DNA of 64,000 nucleotides from a bacterium 1XD8-76 (GTDB lineage Bacteria; Bacillota; Clostridia; Lachnospirales; Lachnospiraceae): the NCBI GenBank assembly GCA_003611955.1, contig RAZE01000002.1, positions 62,001 through 126,000 of the forward strand, written 5' to 3'. Shown piece by piece: positions 8,143-16,203 of this stretch. How positions within the stretch are numbered: position 1 is the stretch's first letter; the number at the start of each line of letters is the position of its first letter. A program made the position numbers and the translations under genes. The notes beneath the pieces are model-generated. The model ran no database searches. It saw only the letters and a program-made list of their open reading frames with translations, and was not told the origin of the DNA.

Positions 8143-9120
8143 ATGGTAAAAATACTTGAATTATTCGGCGGGATCGGATCGCCGCGCTGCGCCTTGCGAA
8201 ATATAGGAATACCCGTAAAAAGCATTGATTATGTAGAGATCGACGAAAAGGCGGTCAGATCATACAATGCAATCTTTAAAAATGAATTGCAGAACAAAAC
8301 GCAGTCGGTCGTAGGCTGGAATTTGAAGCCGGATATTTTAATACACGGCAGCCCGTGCCAAGATTTTTCAATCGCGGGACATCAAGGGAAAGCGACGGCA
8401 GCAGGCGGCAGGATAAACAGGGGAAAGGGCGCAGACAAAGGGAGCGGGACACGTTCAAGCCTTATGTGGGAAACAATTCACATTATAGAGCAAATGGGAG
8501 TATGGAAGCCGCGCGTTGTAATATGGGAAAACGTCAAAAACGTATTATCGCGGCACATGGTAACAAATTTCAATAAATACATAGAGGAAATGGCATGGCT
8601 GGGATATACGAACAGCTACGCCGTACTGGACGCAAGGGACTTCGGGCTTCCACAGGCGCGGCAGCGCGTTTTTACAATTTCAATACTGGGGAATGAAAAA
8701 TTTATTTTTGACGATCTGATAAAGTCGCCAATGCGGAATATAAAAGAATTTCTTCTGCCGGACGTACCGGAAGTTTATGACGTTACCCAGCCGAGCGTAT
8801 ACAATGCAATCGGCAAAAAAGGAGTAGTACGGCGGGCGAATATTATAAAAGACTATGCCTATACAATCACAACCAGACAGGACAGAACGCCTACACAGGT
8901 TATAGACTGCGGCGGCGGGCGGTATCGGTATTTGACGGAAAGGGAGTGCTGGCGGCTTCAAGGGTACACAGACGCGGATTTTGACGCGGCGGCAGCAGTA
9001 CAGGAGAAAAACGGGCGTTACACAATGCCGCTGTACTGGCAGGCGGGAAACAGTATTGCGGTAACGATCTTTGAAAGCATATTTAGAAAAATAATTTTAG
9101 GGGAAACGGCACAAGTTTAG
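8143..9120 (+). CDS. DNA (cytosine-5-)-methyltransferase
   Basis: 325-aa C5-cytosine methyltransferase. Motif I is LELFGGIGSP at the N-terminus, motif IV HGSPCQDFSIAG supplies the catalytic cysteine near residue 75, motif VI is WENVKNV, motif VIII QARQRVF, motif IX YLTERECWRLQG and motif X QAGNSIAVTIFE. All motifs needed for activity are present. No restriction endonuclease lies nearby, so it is an orphan phage enzyme, plausibly protecting phage DNA against host restriction. Target sequence cannot be read from the protein. Confidence 0.93.
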   Translation: MVKILELFGGIGSPRCALRNIGIPVKSIDYVEIDEKAVRSYNAIFKNELQNKTQSVVGWNLKPDILIHGSPCQDFSIAGHQGKATAAGGRINRGKGADKGSGTRSSLMWETIHIIEQMGVWKPRVVIWENVKNVLSRHMVTNFNKYIEEMAWLGYTNSYAVLDARDFGLPQARQRVFTISILGNEKFIFDDLIKSPMRNIKEFLLPDVPEVYDVTQPSVYNAIGKKGVVRRANIIKDYAYTITTRQDRTPTQVIDCGGGRYRYLTERECWRLQGYTDADFDAAAAVQEKNGRYTMPLYWQAGNSIAVTIFESIFRKIILGETAQV

Positions 9121-9138
9121 CATGAGGACGTGGAACGC

Positions 9139-9375
9139 ATGAAGCATTATTGCAGATATTGTATACATTGCATAGCACAGGGCGAAACGGAAGCGGTATG
9201 CGAGGAATTAAACATAATGATTAAAAAAACTTCCGTTCGGGACGCTTGCAAACTGTTTGATTTTTGCGAAATAGACGCTTTCTATATCTGCCGGAGCGGA
9301 AACCCCGAAGAATGTAAATACAAGCCGCGCATACCGAAAAAGAAGCAATGCGACGGGCAAATGAGCCTGTTTTAA
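9139..9375 (+). CDS. Cysteine-rich small phage protein with C-terminal QMSLF
   Basis: 78-aa protein opening MKHYCRYCIHC, with further cysteines (VCEE, ACKLFDFCE, ICRSGNPEEC) that suggest metal binding. The last residues, GQMSLF, fit the bacterial beta-clamp-binding consensus (QxSLF-like). I start at ATG 9139, since the GTG at 9130 has no ribosome site at a workable distance. It sits directly between two methyltransferase genes. Function unknown; clamp binding is inference. Confidence 0.6.
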   Translation: MKHYCRYCIHCIAQGETEAVCEELNIMIKKTSVRDACKLFDFCEIDAFYICRSGNPEECKYKPRIPKKKQCDGQMSLF

Positions 9376-9391
9376 TACATAAGGGGGACGC

Positions 9392-9640
9392 ATGAGGGTA
9401 AAAAGAAAAAAAGATCAAAAAGTTTATTCATATAGCGGCGATTTAGAACAGGAAGTCAAAAAAGCGAAATCGGAATACATGGAAAAGGAAACTTCACAAG
9501 AAAGGGTATTCCTTTTATGGCAGTATCAGAGAGCGAAAAAAGCGTATGAGAAATACGAACAGCGGATCGCGGACTTAAAAGGTTTTATCGAACTTGCAGA
9601 AGCGGAACTGAAAAAACAGGAGAGTGGCGGCAATGCTTGA
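9392..9640 (+). CDS. Small coiled-coil phage protein
   Basis: 82-aa, strongly charged protein rich in Lys and Glu (KKAKSEYMEKETSQERV, YEKYEQRIADLKGFIELAEA), predicted helical/coiled-coil. AAGGGGG precedes the ATG. The end overlaps the following methyltransferase start. No family recognised. Confidence 0.6.
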   Translation: MRVKRKKDQKVYSYSGDLEQEVKKAKSEYMEKETSQERVFLLWQYQRAKKAYEKYEQRIADLKGFIELAEAELKKQESGGNA

Positions 9641-10304
9641 ATACGGCTATTACAACATGGATTGTATGCAGGGAATGAAAGACTTCCCCGACGGCTATTT
9701 TGATCTTGCCGTTGTCGATCCCCCGTATGGGATAAAGGAAAACGGAAAAAAGAACGGTACACGGTCAAAGCTGGCAACGTCGAAAGCGTATACACCGTTT
9801 GCGGGCGGCGACGTAAAGCCGCCGGACGAAGAATATTTTCGGGAATTATTCAGAGTAAGCAAAAATCAGATCATTTTCGGCGCAAACCATTTTATTTCAA
9901 AAATGCCGTATGACAGCCCGTGCTGGATAGTGTGGGACAAGAACAACGGAAACAATGATTTTGCAGACTGCGAACTGGCGTGGACTTCCTTTAAAACCGC
10001 AGTACGCAAATATAAATATACATGGCAGGGCATGATCCAAGAGAACATGAAAAACAAAGAGTACCGCATACACCCGACGCAAAAGCCAGTCGCCCTTTAT
10101 GAATGGATTTTGACAACCTTTGCGGCAGCAGGCGACGTGGTTTTAGATACGCACGTCGGATCGGCTTCTTCTCTGATTGCCTGCCGGAATACGGGGCATA
10201 AATTTGTAGGCTTCGAGTTGAGCGAACACTATTTTAATTTATCACAGGAAAGATACAGGCAGGAAACGGCACAAATGCGGCTATCTGATTTTATGGGGGG
10301 GTAG
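9633..10304 (+). CDS. Adenine- or N4-cytosine-specific DNA methyltransferase (beta-class order)
   Basis: 223-aa methyltransferase. The catalytic motif DPPYGI is near residue 30 and the SAM-binding motif (VVLDTHVGSASSLIA) lies near the C-terminus, the order seen in beta-class enzymes; HPTQKPVALYEWI precedes motif I as usual. It is a paralogue of the enzyme at 13464. DPPY is most common in N6-adenine enzymes. AGGAG (9618-9622) favours ATG 9633. The gene ends in a G7 tract directly before TAG, giving a shorter tail than its paralogue. Orphan enzyme without nuclease. Confidence 0.9.
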   Translation: MLEYGYYNMDCMQGMKDFPDGYFDLAVVDPPYGIKENGKKNGTRSKLATSKAYTPFAGGDVKPPDEEYFRELFRVSKNQIIFGANHFISKMPYDSPCWIVWDKNNGNNDFADCELAWTSFKTAVRKYKYTWQGMIQENMKNKEYRIHPTQKPVALYEWILTTFAAAGDVVLDTHVGSASSLIACRNTGHKFVGFELSEHYFNLSQERYRQETAQMRLSDFMGG

Positions 10305-10347
10305 CCGCGAAATTACGGGCTTTTGTTAGATACATAGAGGGCGGCGC

Positions 10348-10632
10348 ATGGAAGACGAATACAAAGAAATAGTTAGAAAATTCTATGAAATATACAGACC
10401 GTTGCAGAAAAAATACAATCTGCGCTATCACATGCACTTTAGCATATATGAGAGTGAAGACGATCTGATCGAGATATGGGAGTACAGCGGAGAAACGCGC
10501 GGGAAGTGCATTGTACGGGCGAAAGAAACGGAAGAAATTGATTGCTATAAAAGGGCGATCGACGAACTGAAAAACTATAAACAGGAAAGAGAGGAAAAAG
10601 AGCATGGGAGAAGTGCAGCTATGGCAGGCTGA
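10348..10632 (+). CDS. Small phage protein, unknown function
   Basis: 94-aa acidic, likely helical protein (MEDEYKEIVRKFYEIYRPLQ...). GAGGGCGGCGC precedes the ATG. The 3' end overlaps the next gene by 29 bases in another frame, indicating tight coupling. No motif recognised. Confidence 0.55.
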   Translation: MEDEYKEIVRKFYEIYRPLQKKYNLRYHMHFSIYESEDDLIEIWEYSGETRGKCIVRAKETEEIDCYKRAIDELKNYKQEREEKEHGRSAAMAG

Positions 10633-11122
10633 CGGGCTGGGGACGGATAAAGAGACGCTGGAAAAAGTGCTTCGCATTTTCAGAAGCGACGGCGTACAGG
10701 GAATAGAGAGCCAGCAGGCGTTAAACAGGTATATTCAGAAATTAGATGATAACTGTATTCGGGAAATGGACTGGATAGACGCGGAAGCCACATTGCAAAT
10801 GCTTGTGGATTGCTGCGGGGTAACAGTAGCATTTCAAAAGTATGTGAAGGCAGAGAGATTTATAAAGCAGGAAAAAGTGGATAGTTTGGGCTGGATCAGT
10901 CCAGAAGCATACAGGGAAGTGGTCGGCAAGTATGAGGAACGCACGAAAAAGTTAGAGGAACAAAAAGACCGGATTTTGTCAGACTATACCCGCGCCGCAC
11001 AAATGGCAGAGGACGCGGAAGAAAAGATATTCTCTTTACAGGACGAACTGGCGCACTGTAAAGCGGATTTATACGACTTTTACGCAAAGGCGGGCAAGCT
11101 GCCGGACTATGAAAGGAGATAA
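10604..11122 (+). CDS. Phage protein with C-terminal coiled coil
   Basis: 172-aa protein. The N-terminal half (LEKVLRIFRSDGVQGIE) is globular in character; the C-terminal half (YEERTKKLEEQKDRILSDYT onward) is a predicted coiled coil. GAGAGGAAAAAGAGC precedes the ATG. Family unknown. It lies just upstream of the OB-fold protein gene. Confidence 0.6.
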   Translation: MGEVQLWQADGLGTDKETLEKVLRIFRSDGVQGIESQQALNRYIQKLDDNCIREMDWIDAEATLQMLVDCCGVTVAFQKYVKAERFIKQEKVDSLGWISPEAYREVVGKYEERTKKLEEQKDRILSDYTRAAQMAEDAEEKIFSLQDELAHCKADLYDFYAKAGKLPDYERR

Positions 11123-11129
11123 AGGGAAA

Positions 11130-11804
11130 ATGAGCAGAAACAACACAATCGGGATCGTGGGGGAGATTACAGCCCCGCCGGAATTGATCGTGGACGCGGC
11201 AGACTGGGCGCGCAAGGTGTACGAAGTAGAACTGACGCGGATGCGCCCCAGCGGAACGGAAGACACCTATATTTTGCAGTATGACGGACGCGCCGCCGGA
11301 TCAAAGGAAATGCTGGAGAGGATAACAGAGGGCGCGGAAATATTCTGCGGCGGGGAAATCCGGTCGGAGAACGTACACGATCCGAAACCGGAAGAAAACC
11401 GCGTGAAAGTGTTCATTTTCGCAGAAATGATCGCCGTGAACGATCCACCCGTAGAGGATCAAAACGAAGTGACGATCTGCGGGAATATCTGCAAGCCGCC
11501 CAGCGGACGGGAAACAAAAAGGCGCACACGAAAGGGGCGGCGCGTAACAGTGACAAGGCTTGTGGTGGCGGTAAATACGCCAACGGGCGCGTATTATGTC
11601 CCGTGCGTATGCTGGAATGAGCAGGCAGAAAAAGCCGACGATCTGAAAGTCGGGGACTATGTGGAAATATATGGGCGTTTCCAGTCCCGCAATTTTAAGA
11701 AGCGCATACAGGGGCGCAAGCTGCCGTATTTAAGTACAAGCTATGAAGTAAGCGTTGTAAGACTGGAAGCAGAAAGCAAAGAGGAAAGGACGGGGGAGAA
11801 ATGA
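11130..11804 (+). CDS. Tandem OB-fold, single-strand-binding-like protein
   Basis: 224-aa protein with two SSB/PriB-like halves. The first begins NNTIGIVGEITAPPELI; the second begins NEVTICGNICKPPSGRETKR, includes VTRLVVAVNTPTGAYYVPCV and ends KVGDYVEIYGRFQSR, the beta-barrel pattern of OB folds. A separate, canonical SSB is encoded at 19964. I start at ATG 11130 (AAGGAGA upstream) rather than 11109. Likely role is binding nucleic acid during phage replication; that is inference. Confidence 0.65.
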   Translation: MSRNNTIGIVGEITAPPELIVDAADWARKVYEVELTRMRPSGTEDTYILQYDGRAAGSKEMLERITEGAEIFCGGEIRSENVHDPKPEENRVKVFIFAEMIAVNDPPVEDQNEVTICGNICKPPSGRETKRRTRKGRRVTVTRLVVAVNTPTGAYYVPCVCWNEQAEKADDLKVGDYVEIYGRFQSRNFKKRIQGRKLPYLSTSYEVSVVRLEAESKEERTGEK

Positions 11805-12310
11805 CGGGAAAATTAAAAGAGGTTTTCGGAATTTATATAAATGACAGGCGGCAGCAGGGCGAGGGCATGAGCGCGCAGGAATACCGCCGGATCATTGCGG
11901 TGGATTTTGACGGGACGCTGGCAGAAACAAAATTCCCCGAAATTATAAAGCCGATCCCGAAAATGATTAGACATTGCAGGCGGCTTCAGAGGGGCGGCGC
12001 AATCCTTATTCTGAATACTTGCCGGAAAGGAAAAGACCTGCAAGACGCGGTGGAGTGGTGCGCGGCGCACGGGCTTGTATTTGACTATGTAAACGAGAAC
12101 ACAGCGGAAAACATAGCAAATTATGGCGGCACGGACACGCGGAAAATATTCGCGCATGAGTACATAGACGACAAAGCCATAAATCCGGTACGCGAAGCAA
12201 TGTGGGCGCGCCGCGTCCGGCAGCTTTACGCCCAGCGGATCATATCGGCGGTGGGGCTTGCTGCCGCGCTGGTTATAGCGATAGAAGCGGCACTGGCATT
12301 TATTAAATGA
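11801..12310 (+). CDS. HAD-family hydrolase with C-terminal membrane segment
   Basis: 169-aa protein. IIAVDFDGTLAETKFPEI carries the HAD nucleophile aspartate motif DFDGTL, and ILNTCRKGKDLQDAVEWC resembles motif II of small phosphatases of the BT0820-like group. The last 22 residues (ISAVGLAAALVIAIEAALAF) form one membrane helix, unusual for this family and suggesting anchoring. The start overlaps the previous stop by ATGA; an in-frame ATG at 11867 is an alternative. Substrate unknown. Confidence 0.7.
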   Translation: MTGKLKEVFGIYINDRRQQGEGMSAQEYRRIIAVDFDGTLAETKFPEIIKPIPKMIRHCRRLQRGGAILILNTCRKGKDLQDAVEWCAAHGLVFDYVNENTAENIANYGGTDTRKIFAHEYIDDKAINPVREAMWARRVRQLYAQRIISAVGLAAALVIAIEAALAFIK

Positions 12311-12324
12311 GGGAGGGAAAAGGC

Positions 12325-12633
12325 ATGGAAAGACTGACAATGGAATATTGCGGCGAGTATGTACCGAAAGAGTTATGCAGCATAGACAGGGAAGGCGGCG
12401 CGGACGACTGCGATCTTTGCTGCGAGTATTGCAAAGCAGAGACGGACGAAGGTGTGGACTGTAAAGGGTGCGCGATTAACGATTGCTTTAATCGGCTGGG
12501 AATTTATGAAAATGCACAGGAGAAGATCGAAAAGCGCATACAGGAGATAAAGGCAAACGAGAATTACCCGCACAATTTCATGGGGCAAATGGTAGATGAT
12601 TTTGAATGGGTGCTGAAATTATTTGAACAGTGA
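12325..12633 (+). CDS. Cysteine-rich phage protein
   Basis: 102-aa protein with clustered cysteines (DDCDLCCEYCKAETDEGVDC, then KGCAINDC), probably metal-binding, followed by a helical C-terminus. GGGAGGGAAAAGGC precedes ATG 12325, preferred over 12307, which overlaps the previous stop. Function unknown. Confidence 0.6.
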   Translation: MERLTMEYCGEYVPKELCSIDREGGADDCDLCCEYCKAETDEGVDCKGCAINDCFNRLGIYENAQEKIEKRIQEIKANENYPHNFMGQMVDDFEWVLKLFEQ

Positions 12634-12647
12634 AAGGAGAAAAGAGG

Positions 12648-13070
12648 ATGGCAAAACAAAGCAAGGCCGGGGCTTCTTACGGTGCGTGTCGCTTCTGCGG
12701 TCAAAGCGTGATTGTAGAGGACGGCGCGGAAATGACCGCCCCGCAGTTAGAGGAAGCGGCAACAATGTTGTGCGGCTGCGACGAAGCCATAAAGTATCAG
12801 CAGGAAAAGAACCGCCGGACGGTGGCAAAGCAACGGATCAATGAACTTTTCGGAGAAGACGCTGGGGAGTATAAACAGCCGGAAACGGTGCGGGAAATTA
12901 TGCTGAACGCCGTGGATGCTATCTGCGACAAAAAAAATGAAAGTCGCAACGGTAACGATCAGAACGGGGCTTCGCTGCCGGATCATGCAAATGGCAAAGG
13001 ACAAAATAAAGGTCGTGCGGGAAATCAGCGACAACAACGAATTTGTGCAGTAGGTGGGATATGGCAGTAA
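12648..13070 (+). CDS. Phage protein with cysteine pairs and an apparent frameshift at an A8 tract
   Basis: As read the product is 140 aa. The N-terminus (CRFCGQSVIVE, then LCGCDE) looks normal, but after the A8 tract at 12930-12937 the residues become low-complexity (NGNDQNGASLPDHANGKGQN). The +1 frame continues with MKVATVTIRTGLRCRIMQMA and ends at 13053, eight bases before the next start, a more natural protein and spacing. One A fewer would restore it. Sequencing error, real mutation or slippage cannot be separated here. Confidence 0.6.
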   Translation: MAKQSKAGASYGACRFCGQSVIVEDGAEMTAPQLEEAATMLCGCDEAIKYQQEKNRRTVAKQRINELFGEDAGEYKQPETVREIMLNAVDAICDKKNESRNGNDQNGASLPDHANGKGQNKGRAGNQRQQRICAVGGIWQ

Positions 13071-13471
13071 AAAGATCATGTTCCCTTAAAAACAAAAGCC
13101 ATTGCGTGTGTCTGAAATGCGGGGCGCAGATTTTACCGGACGATCTGAAAGACAACACGGTTTATAAATGCGTCCGGTGCGGGCAGGAAATGACCGTGGA
13201 CAGGTACGACAGCCGCGCCGTTCTGACAGTGATTGAAAAGCCGGACTTGCGAAGGCGTATACCGCCGGAAATTATGACCGCCGCCCCGCAGCAGAAAGCG
13301 GAGATCATGCGGCTATTGCAGGAAAACGACAGCTTGAAAGATCAGCTACATAAAGCAGACGGGAAAATAAAGGAACTGCGGAAAGAAGCGAGGGACTGGG
13401 AAAGAGCAGCGGACGGGCTGGCGCGCTGGATCGAGGAAATCAAAGAGAAAGAGGGCGCGGGCAATGTTTGA
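13061..13471 (+). CDS. Zinc-ribbon protein with coiled-coil tail
   Basis: 136-aa protein. Two CxxC pairs (CLKCGAQILPDDL and KCVRCGQEM) form a zinc ribbon at the N-terminus; the C-terminal half (LLQENDSLKDQLHKADGKIK) is a coiled coil. ATG 13061 sits just after AGGTGGG. The 3' end overlaps the next methyltransferase gene by eight bases. May bind nucleic acid or act as a partner of the methyltransferase; not shown. Confidence 0.6.
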   Translation: MAVKRSCSLKNKSHCVCLKCGAQILPDDLKDNTVYKCVRCGQEMTVDRYDSRAVLTVIEKPDLRRRIPPEIMTAAPQQKAEIMRLLQENDSLKDQLHKADGKIKELRKEARDWERAADGLARWIEEIKEKEGAGNV

Positions 13472-14168
13472 ATTGAACAGGCTTTATAATGCTGATTGCA
13501 TGGAAGCCATGAAAGAAATACCGGACAAATTCTTTGAATTAGCTATAACCGATCCGCCGTATGGGATCGGGGCTGACGGGCAAAGGCTGAATATAAACAA
13601 AAACCCGAAGCACAGCAGGAAGGAACACGCAAAGAAAGACTGGGACGGGGCGATCCCGTCCGCAGAGTATTTCCGAGAATTAGAGCGCGTTTCCGTCAAT
13701 CAGATTATATGGGGCGGCAATTATTTTGTGGAACATTTGCAGATCGGCGCAAAGGGCTGGATCGTGTGGGACAAAGGACAGCACGGGCTTTCCATGAGCG
13801 ATTGCGAATTAGCATACAGCACATTTAAAAAGCCCACGCGGATCGTTGTAATAAACCGCGCGGAATTACAGAAAGATCATACATTCCACCCGACGCAGAA
13901 ACCGATCCGGCTATATGAGTGGATCATAACAAATTATGCGGCAGCAGGCGACAAGATACTGGACACACACGCCGGATCGGGCGCGTGTCTGCGGGCAGCA
14001 TACCGGACAGGGCATGATTTTTTAGGATTCGAGATCGAAAAAGACTATTTCACGGAAGCAGACAAACGCCTGCGGGAAGAAATGGCGCAAATGCGTTTTG
14101 ATTTTCTTTTCGGGGGGGTATTCGGCAACGCGGAAGAAAGTGGCGCGGCAGCAGGCGACACAAAATAA
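13464..14168 (+). CDS. Adenine- or N4-cytosine-specific DNA methyltransferase, second paralogue
   Basis: 234-aa beta-order methyltransferase with DPPYGIGADGQ near residue 31, HPTQKPIRLYEWI, and motif I KILDTHAGSGACLRAA near residue 170. The overall plan matches the 9633 enzyme but identity is limited, so target specificities probably differ. The C-terminus carries an extension (LFGGVFGNAEESGAAAGDTK) with a G7 tract in the DNA. No restriction partner nearby. Confidence 0.9.
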   Translation: MFELNRLYNADCMEAMKEIPDKFFELAITDPPYGIGADGQRLNINKNPKHSRKEHAKKDWDGAIPSAEYFRELERVSVNQIIWGGNYFVEHLQIGAKGWIVWDKGQHGLSMSDCELAYSTFKKPTRIVVINRAELQKDHTFHPTQKPIRLYEWIITNYAAAGDKILDTHAGSGACLRAAYRTGHDFLGFEIEKDYFTEADKRLREEMAQMRFDFLFGGVFGNAEESGAAAGDTK

Positions 14169-14206
14169 GGCGAACTTTGAAAACCGAAAAAAGAAAGACG
14201 AAAAAT

Positions 14207-14290
14207 GACCGCTTCGGATCGGGAAATCCAAAGCGGTCAAGCCGTACAAAGCTAAAAATAAAACCTAAAATAATTATACGGCTTGTACGG
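14207..14290. promoter_or_regulatory. Intergenic inverted repeats upstream of rep-like gene
   Basis: Two inverted repeats lie in the 205-base gap: gaccgctt/aagcggtc (14207-14214 with 14231-14238) and ccgtacaa/ttgtacgg (14242-14249 with 14283-14290), the latter enclosing an AT-rich stretch. Position right before an HUH-type Rep gene makes an origin or operator plausible; no direct evidence. Confidence 0.4.
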
Positions 14291-14373
14291 TAAAAAGTCA
14301 AGGAAAATGGCGGGATTTTAACCGCCGTTACGACTTGTTAAGCATATTATTTTATCGACAGGGTGGTGTAAAA

Positions 14374-15201
14374 ATGCCGTATAGACATGAGACGTGCAGG
14401 GCGGGGAAGACAAAGCAGCATACTTTCTATTATGCAACCCGAACCGACACAAAAGAGGGATCAAGAAGGCAGAAGGAAAATAAGACAAGCGAAGCACAAA
14501 AGAAAGTGAACAGCAGGCAGGCAATAAAGAAGCTGACATGGATATTAAACGAAAATTTTGATAGTACAAGCCTGTATATTACATGGTCATATGAAAAGGA
14601 TAAACGCCCAGCAGGGAAAGAGGAACTACGGGCAGACGTTGACAAGCTGCTTCGGGATATTCGCAAAGTATATAAAGCGGCGGGGGACGTTGCAAAGTAT
14701 GTGTGGGTGGCAGAGGCGGGGGAGAGGGGAGCGGCACACGTCCACATGGTATTAAATGCCATAGAGATCGCAAAACTGAAAAAATGCTGGGATAAAGGCT
14801 GGATCACAATAAAACCTTTAGACGAAAGCGGGCAATACAGGAAGCTGGCTTCGTACTTTGTGAAATACTCCGAGAAGACAATGAGGACGTGCGAAGGCTT
14901 TTCTGGCAGGCGGTACAATTCCAGCAAAAATCTAAAGATACCGCAACCGACAAAAACGACGGTACGATCGAAAAACGCATACAATCACACGATCGAAATA
15001 CCAAAGGGCTGGTATTTGGACAAAGACAGCGTGGCAGAAGCATGGCATGAGGTAACAGGCTTCATGTATTTTACATATACGCTGATCTATGACGGGACAA
15101 GCCGGAAACGGACAAAGGAAAGCTATACACTAAACCTAGAAACAGGGGAAGTGGAGATCACAGAGAAACCGCAGAGGGAGAAAAAGAAAAATGGGACTTA
15201 A
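14374..15201 (+). CDS. Rolling-circle (HUH-type) replication initiator-like protein
   Basis: 275-aa protein resembling rolling-circle Rep proteins. Motifs in order: LTWILNENFDSTSLYITWSY (motif 1 region, near residue 50-70), AAHVHMVLN (HUH-like HxH motif 2), and LASYFVKYSEK (motif 3 tyrosine plus lysine). Such proteins nick one strand at an origin and remain covalently attached. AGGGTGGTG precedes ATG 14374. It is unusual in a tailed prophage with no visible helicase or polymerase. Family call is by motif and moderately sure. Confidence 0.7.
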   Translation: MPYRHETCRAGKTKQHTFYYATRTDTKEGSRRQKENKTSEAQKKVNSRQAIKKLTWILNENFDSTSLYITWSYEKDKRPAGKEELRADVDKLLRDIRKVYKAAGDVAKYVWVAEAGERGAAHVHMVLNAIEIAKLKKCWDKGWITIKPLDESGQYRKLASYFVKYSEKTMRTCEGFSGRRYNSSKNLKIPQPTKTTVRSKNAYNHTIEIPKGWYLDKDSVAEAWHEVTGFMYFTYTLIYDGTSRKRTKESYTLNLETGEVEITEKPQREKKKNGT

Positions 15202-15777
15202 TACAGGATATTTAAAGGCAGACCGGACAGAGGAAAGCAACGAGCAGTACACGCCGTATTATGCCGTTGATCCAATTCTGAAATACATACCAGAGGGCGC
15301 GCGGGTGTGGACACCGTTTGACCGTGAGTGGTCGGCGTTCTATCAGTCGTTCAAGGCTAGGGGGGGGGATTTTCTGTTATACGGTCGGACATATCGGACG
15401 GGCTGGACTTTTTCACATACGAGCCGCCAGAATATGATTGCATAGTATCAAACCCGCCTTTTACACAAAAAGACGCGGTATTAAAAAGGCTTTACGAACT
15501 GGGGAAGCCGTTTGCGGTGCTTTTGCCGCTTAATTCTTTACAGAGCGTAGACAGGTACAAATATTTTAGACAGGGTATACAGATTTTAGCATTTGACAAG
15601 CGGATCGCGTTTCACAGCCCGCAGAGCATGAGGGACTATAAAAAGGGCGTAAGTTTTGCAACGGTTTATTTTTGCCATGACATTCTGCCGCGCGATCTGA
15701 TTATTGAGGAATTGACAGAGTATAGAAAGCCGTTGACGGCAGAAAGAGAGGTGCAGGGAAATGAAAGCAGAATTTAA
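15191..15777 (+). pseudogene. SAM-dependent methyltransferase-like gene split by a G9 tract
   Basis: The first frame encodes 84 aa (VDPILKYIPEGARVWTPFDR) and stops at 15445. The -1 frame entered at the G9 tract (15360-15368) continues as ISDGLDFFTYEPPEYDCIVS followed by NPPF, the catalytic motif IV of adenine methyltransferases, and ends at 15777. Adding one G joins both parts into a protein of about 195 aa. The gene may be dead, phase-variable through tract length, or expressed by frameshifting. It overlaps the Rep gene start-to-stop, so it was part of the same operon. Confidence 0.75.
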
Positions 15778-16189
15778 GAGGACAAGGACGGCAGACGGGC
15801 TTCCGCTGACATTCGGGAAAATGTACGACGTGCTGGACGTGAAAGCGGGAAAGAAGCCGTGGCAGCTAAAGGAAATTAAGGTTAAAAACGATTTAGGGCA
15901 GGAACGCTGGTACAGCGCGAACAAATTCAAGTTGTTTGCTGAAGCTGCGGCATTTCTGAAAGAGCCAACAGCAGGCGCAGGGCAGGGCGCAGCACAGAGC
16001 GCAACGCCGGACGGGGCGCAGATGATACGGGAAGCGGACGCGGCAGCAGGCTATACAGCGCGGGCGGCGTTAGAGATTGGAGAAGCGGCGGCGGCTGGTA
16101 TTGCGGAGGGCTTCGGGCTGAATAACGAGAAAGCAAGAAAAGCGGCGGCTGGGATCGCGGACGGGATCGGGCTTAATTACGGCGCATAG
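15761..16189 (+). CDS. Phage protein with alanine-rich C-terminus
   Basis: 142-aa protein. The N-terminal 65 residues form a small beta-rich domain (LPLTFGKMYDVLDVKAGKKP); the rest is Ala/Gly-rich with a duplicated motif (AAAGIAEGFGLNNEKA and AAAGIADGIGLNYGA). GCAGGG precedes the ATG and the start overlaps the end of the split methyltransferase. Function unknown. Confidence 0.55.
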   Translation: MKAEFKRTRTADGLPLTFGKMYDVLDVKAGKKPWQLKEIKVKNDLGQERWYSANKFKLFAEAAAFLKEPTAGAGQGAAQSATPDGAQMIREADAAAGYTARAALEIGEAAAAGIAEGFGLNNEKARKAAAGIADGIGLNYGA

Positions 16190-16203
16190 AAAGGGGCGGC
16201 AGA

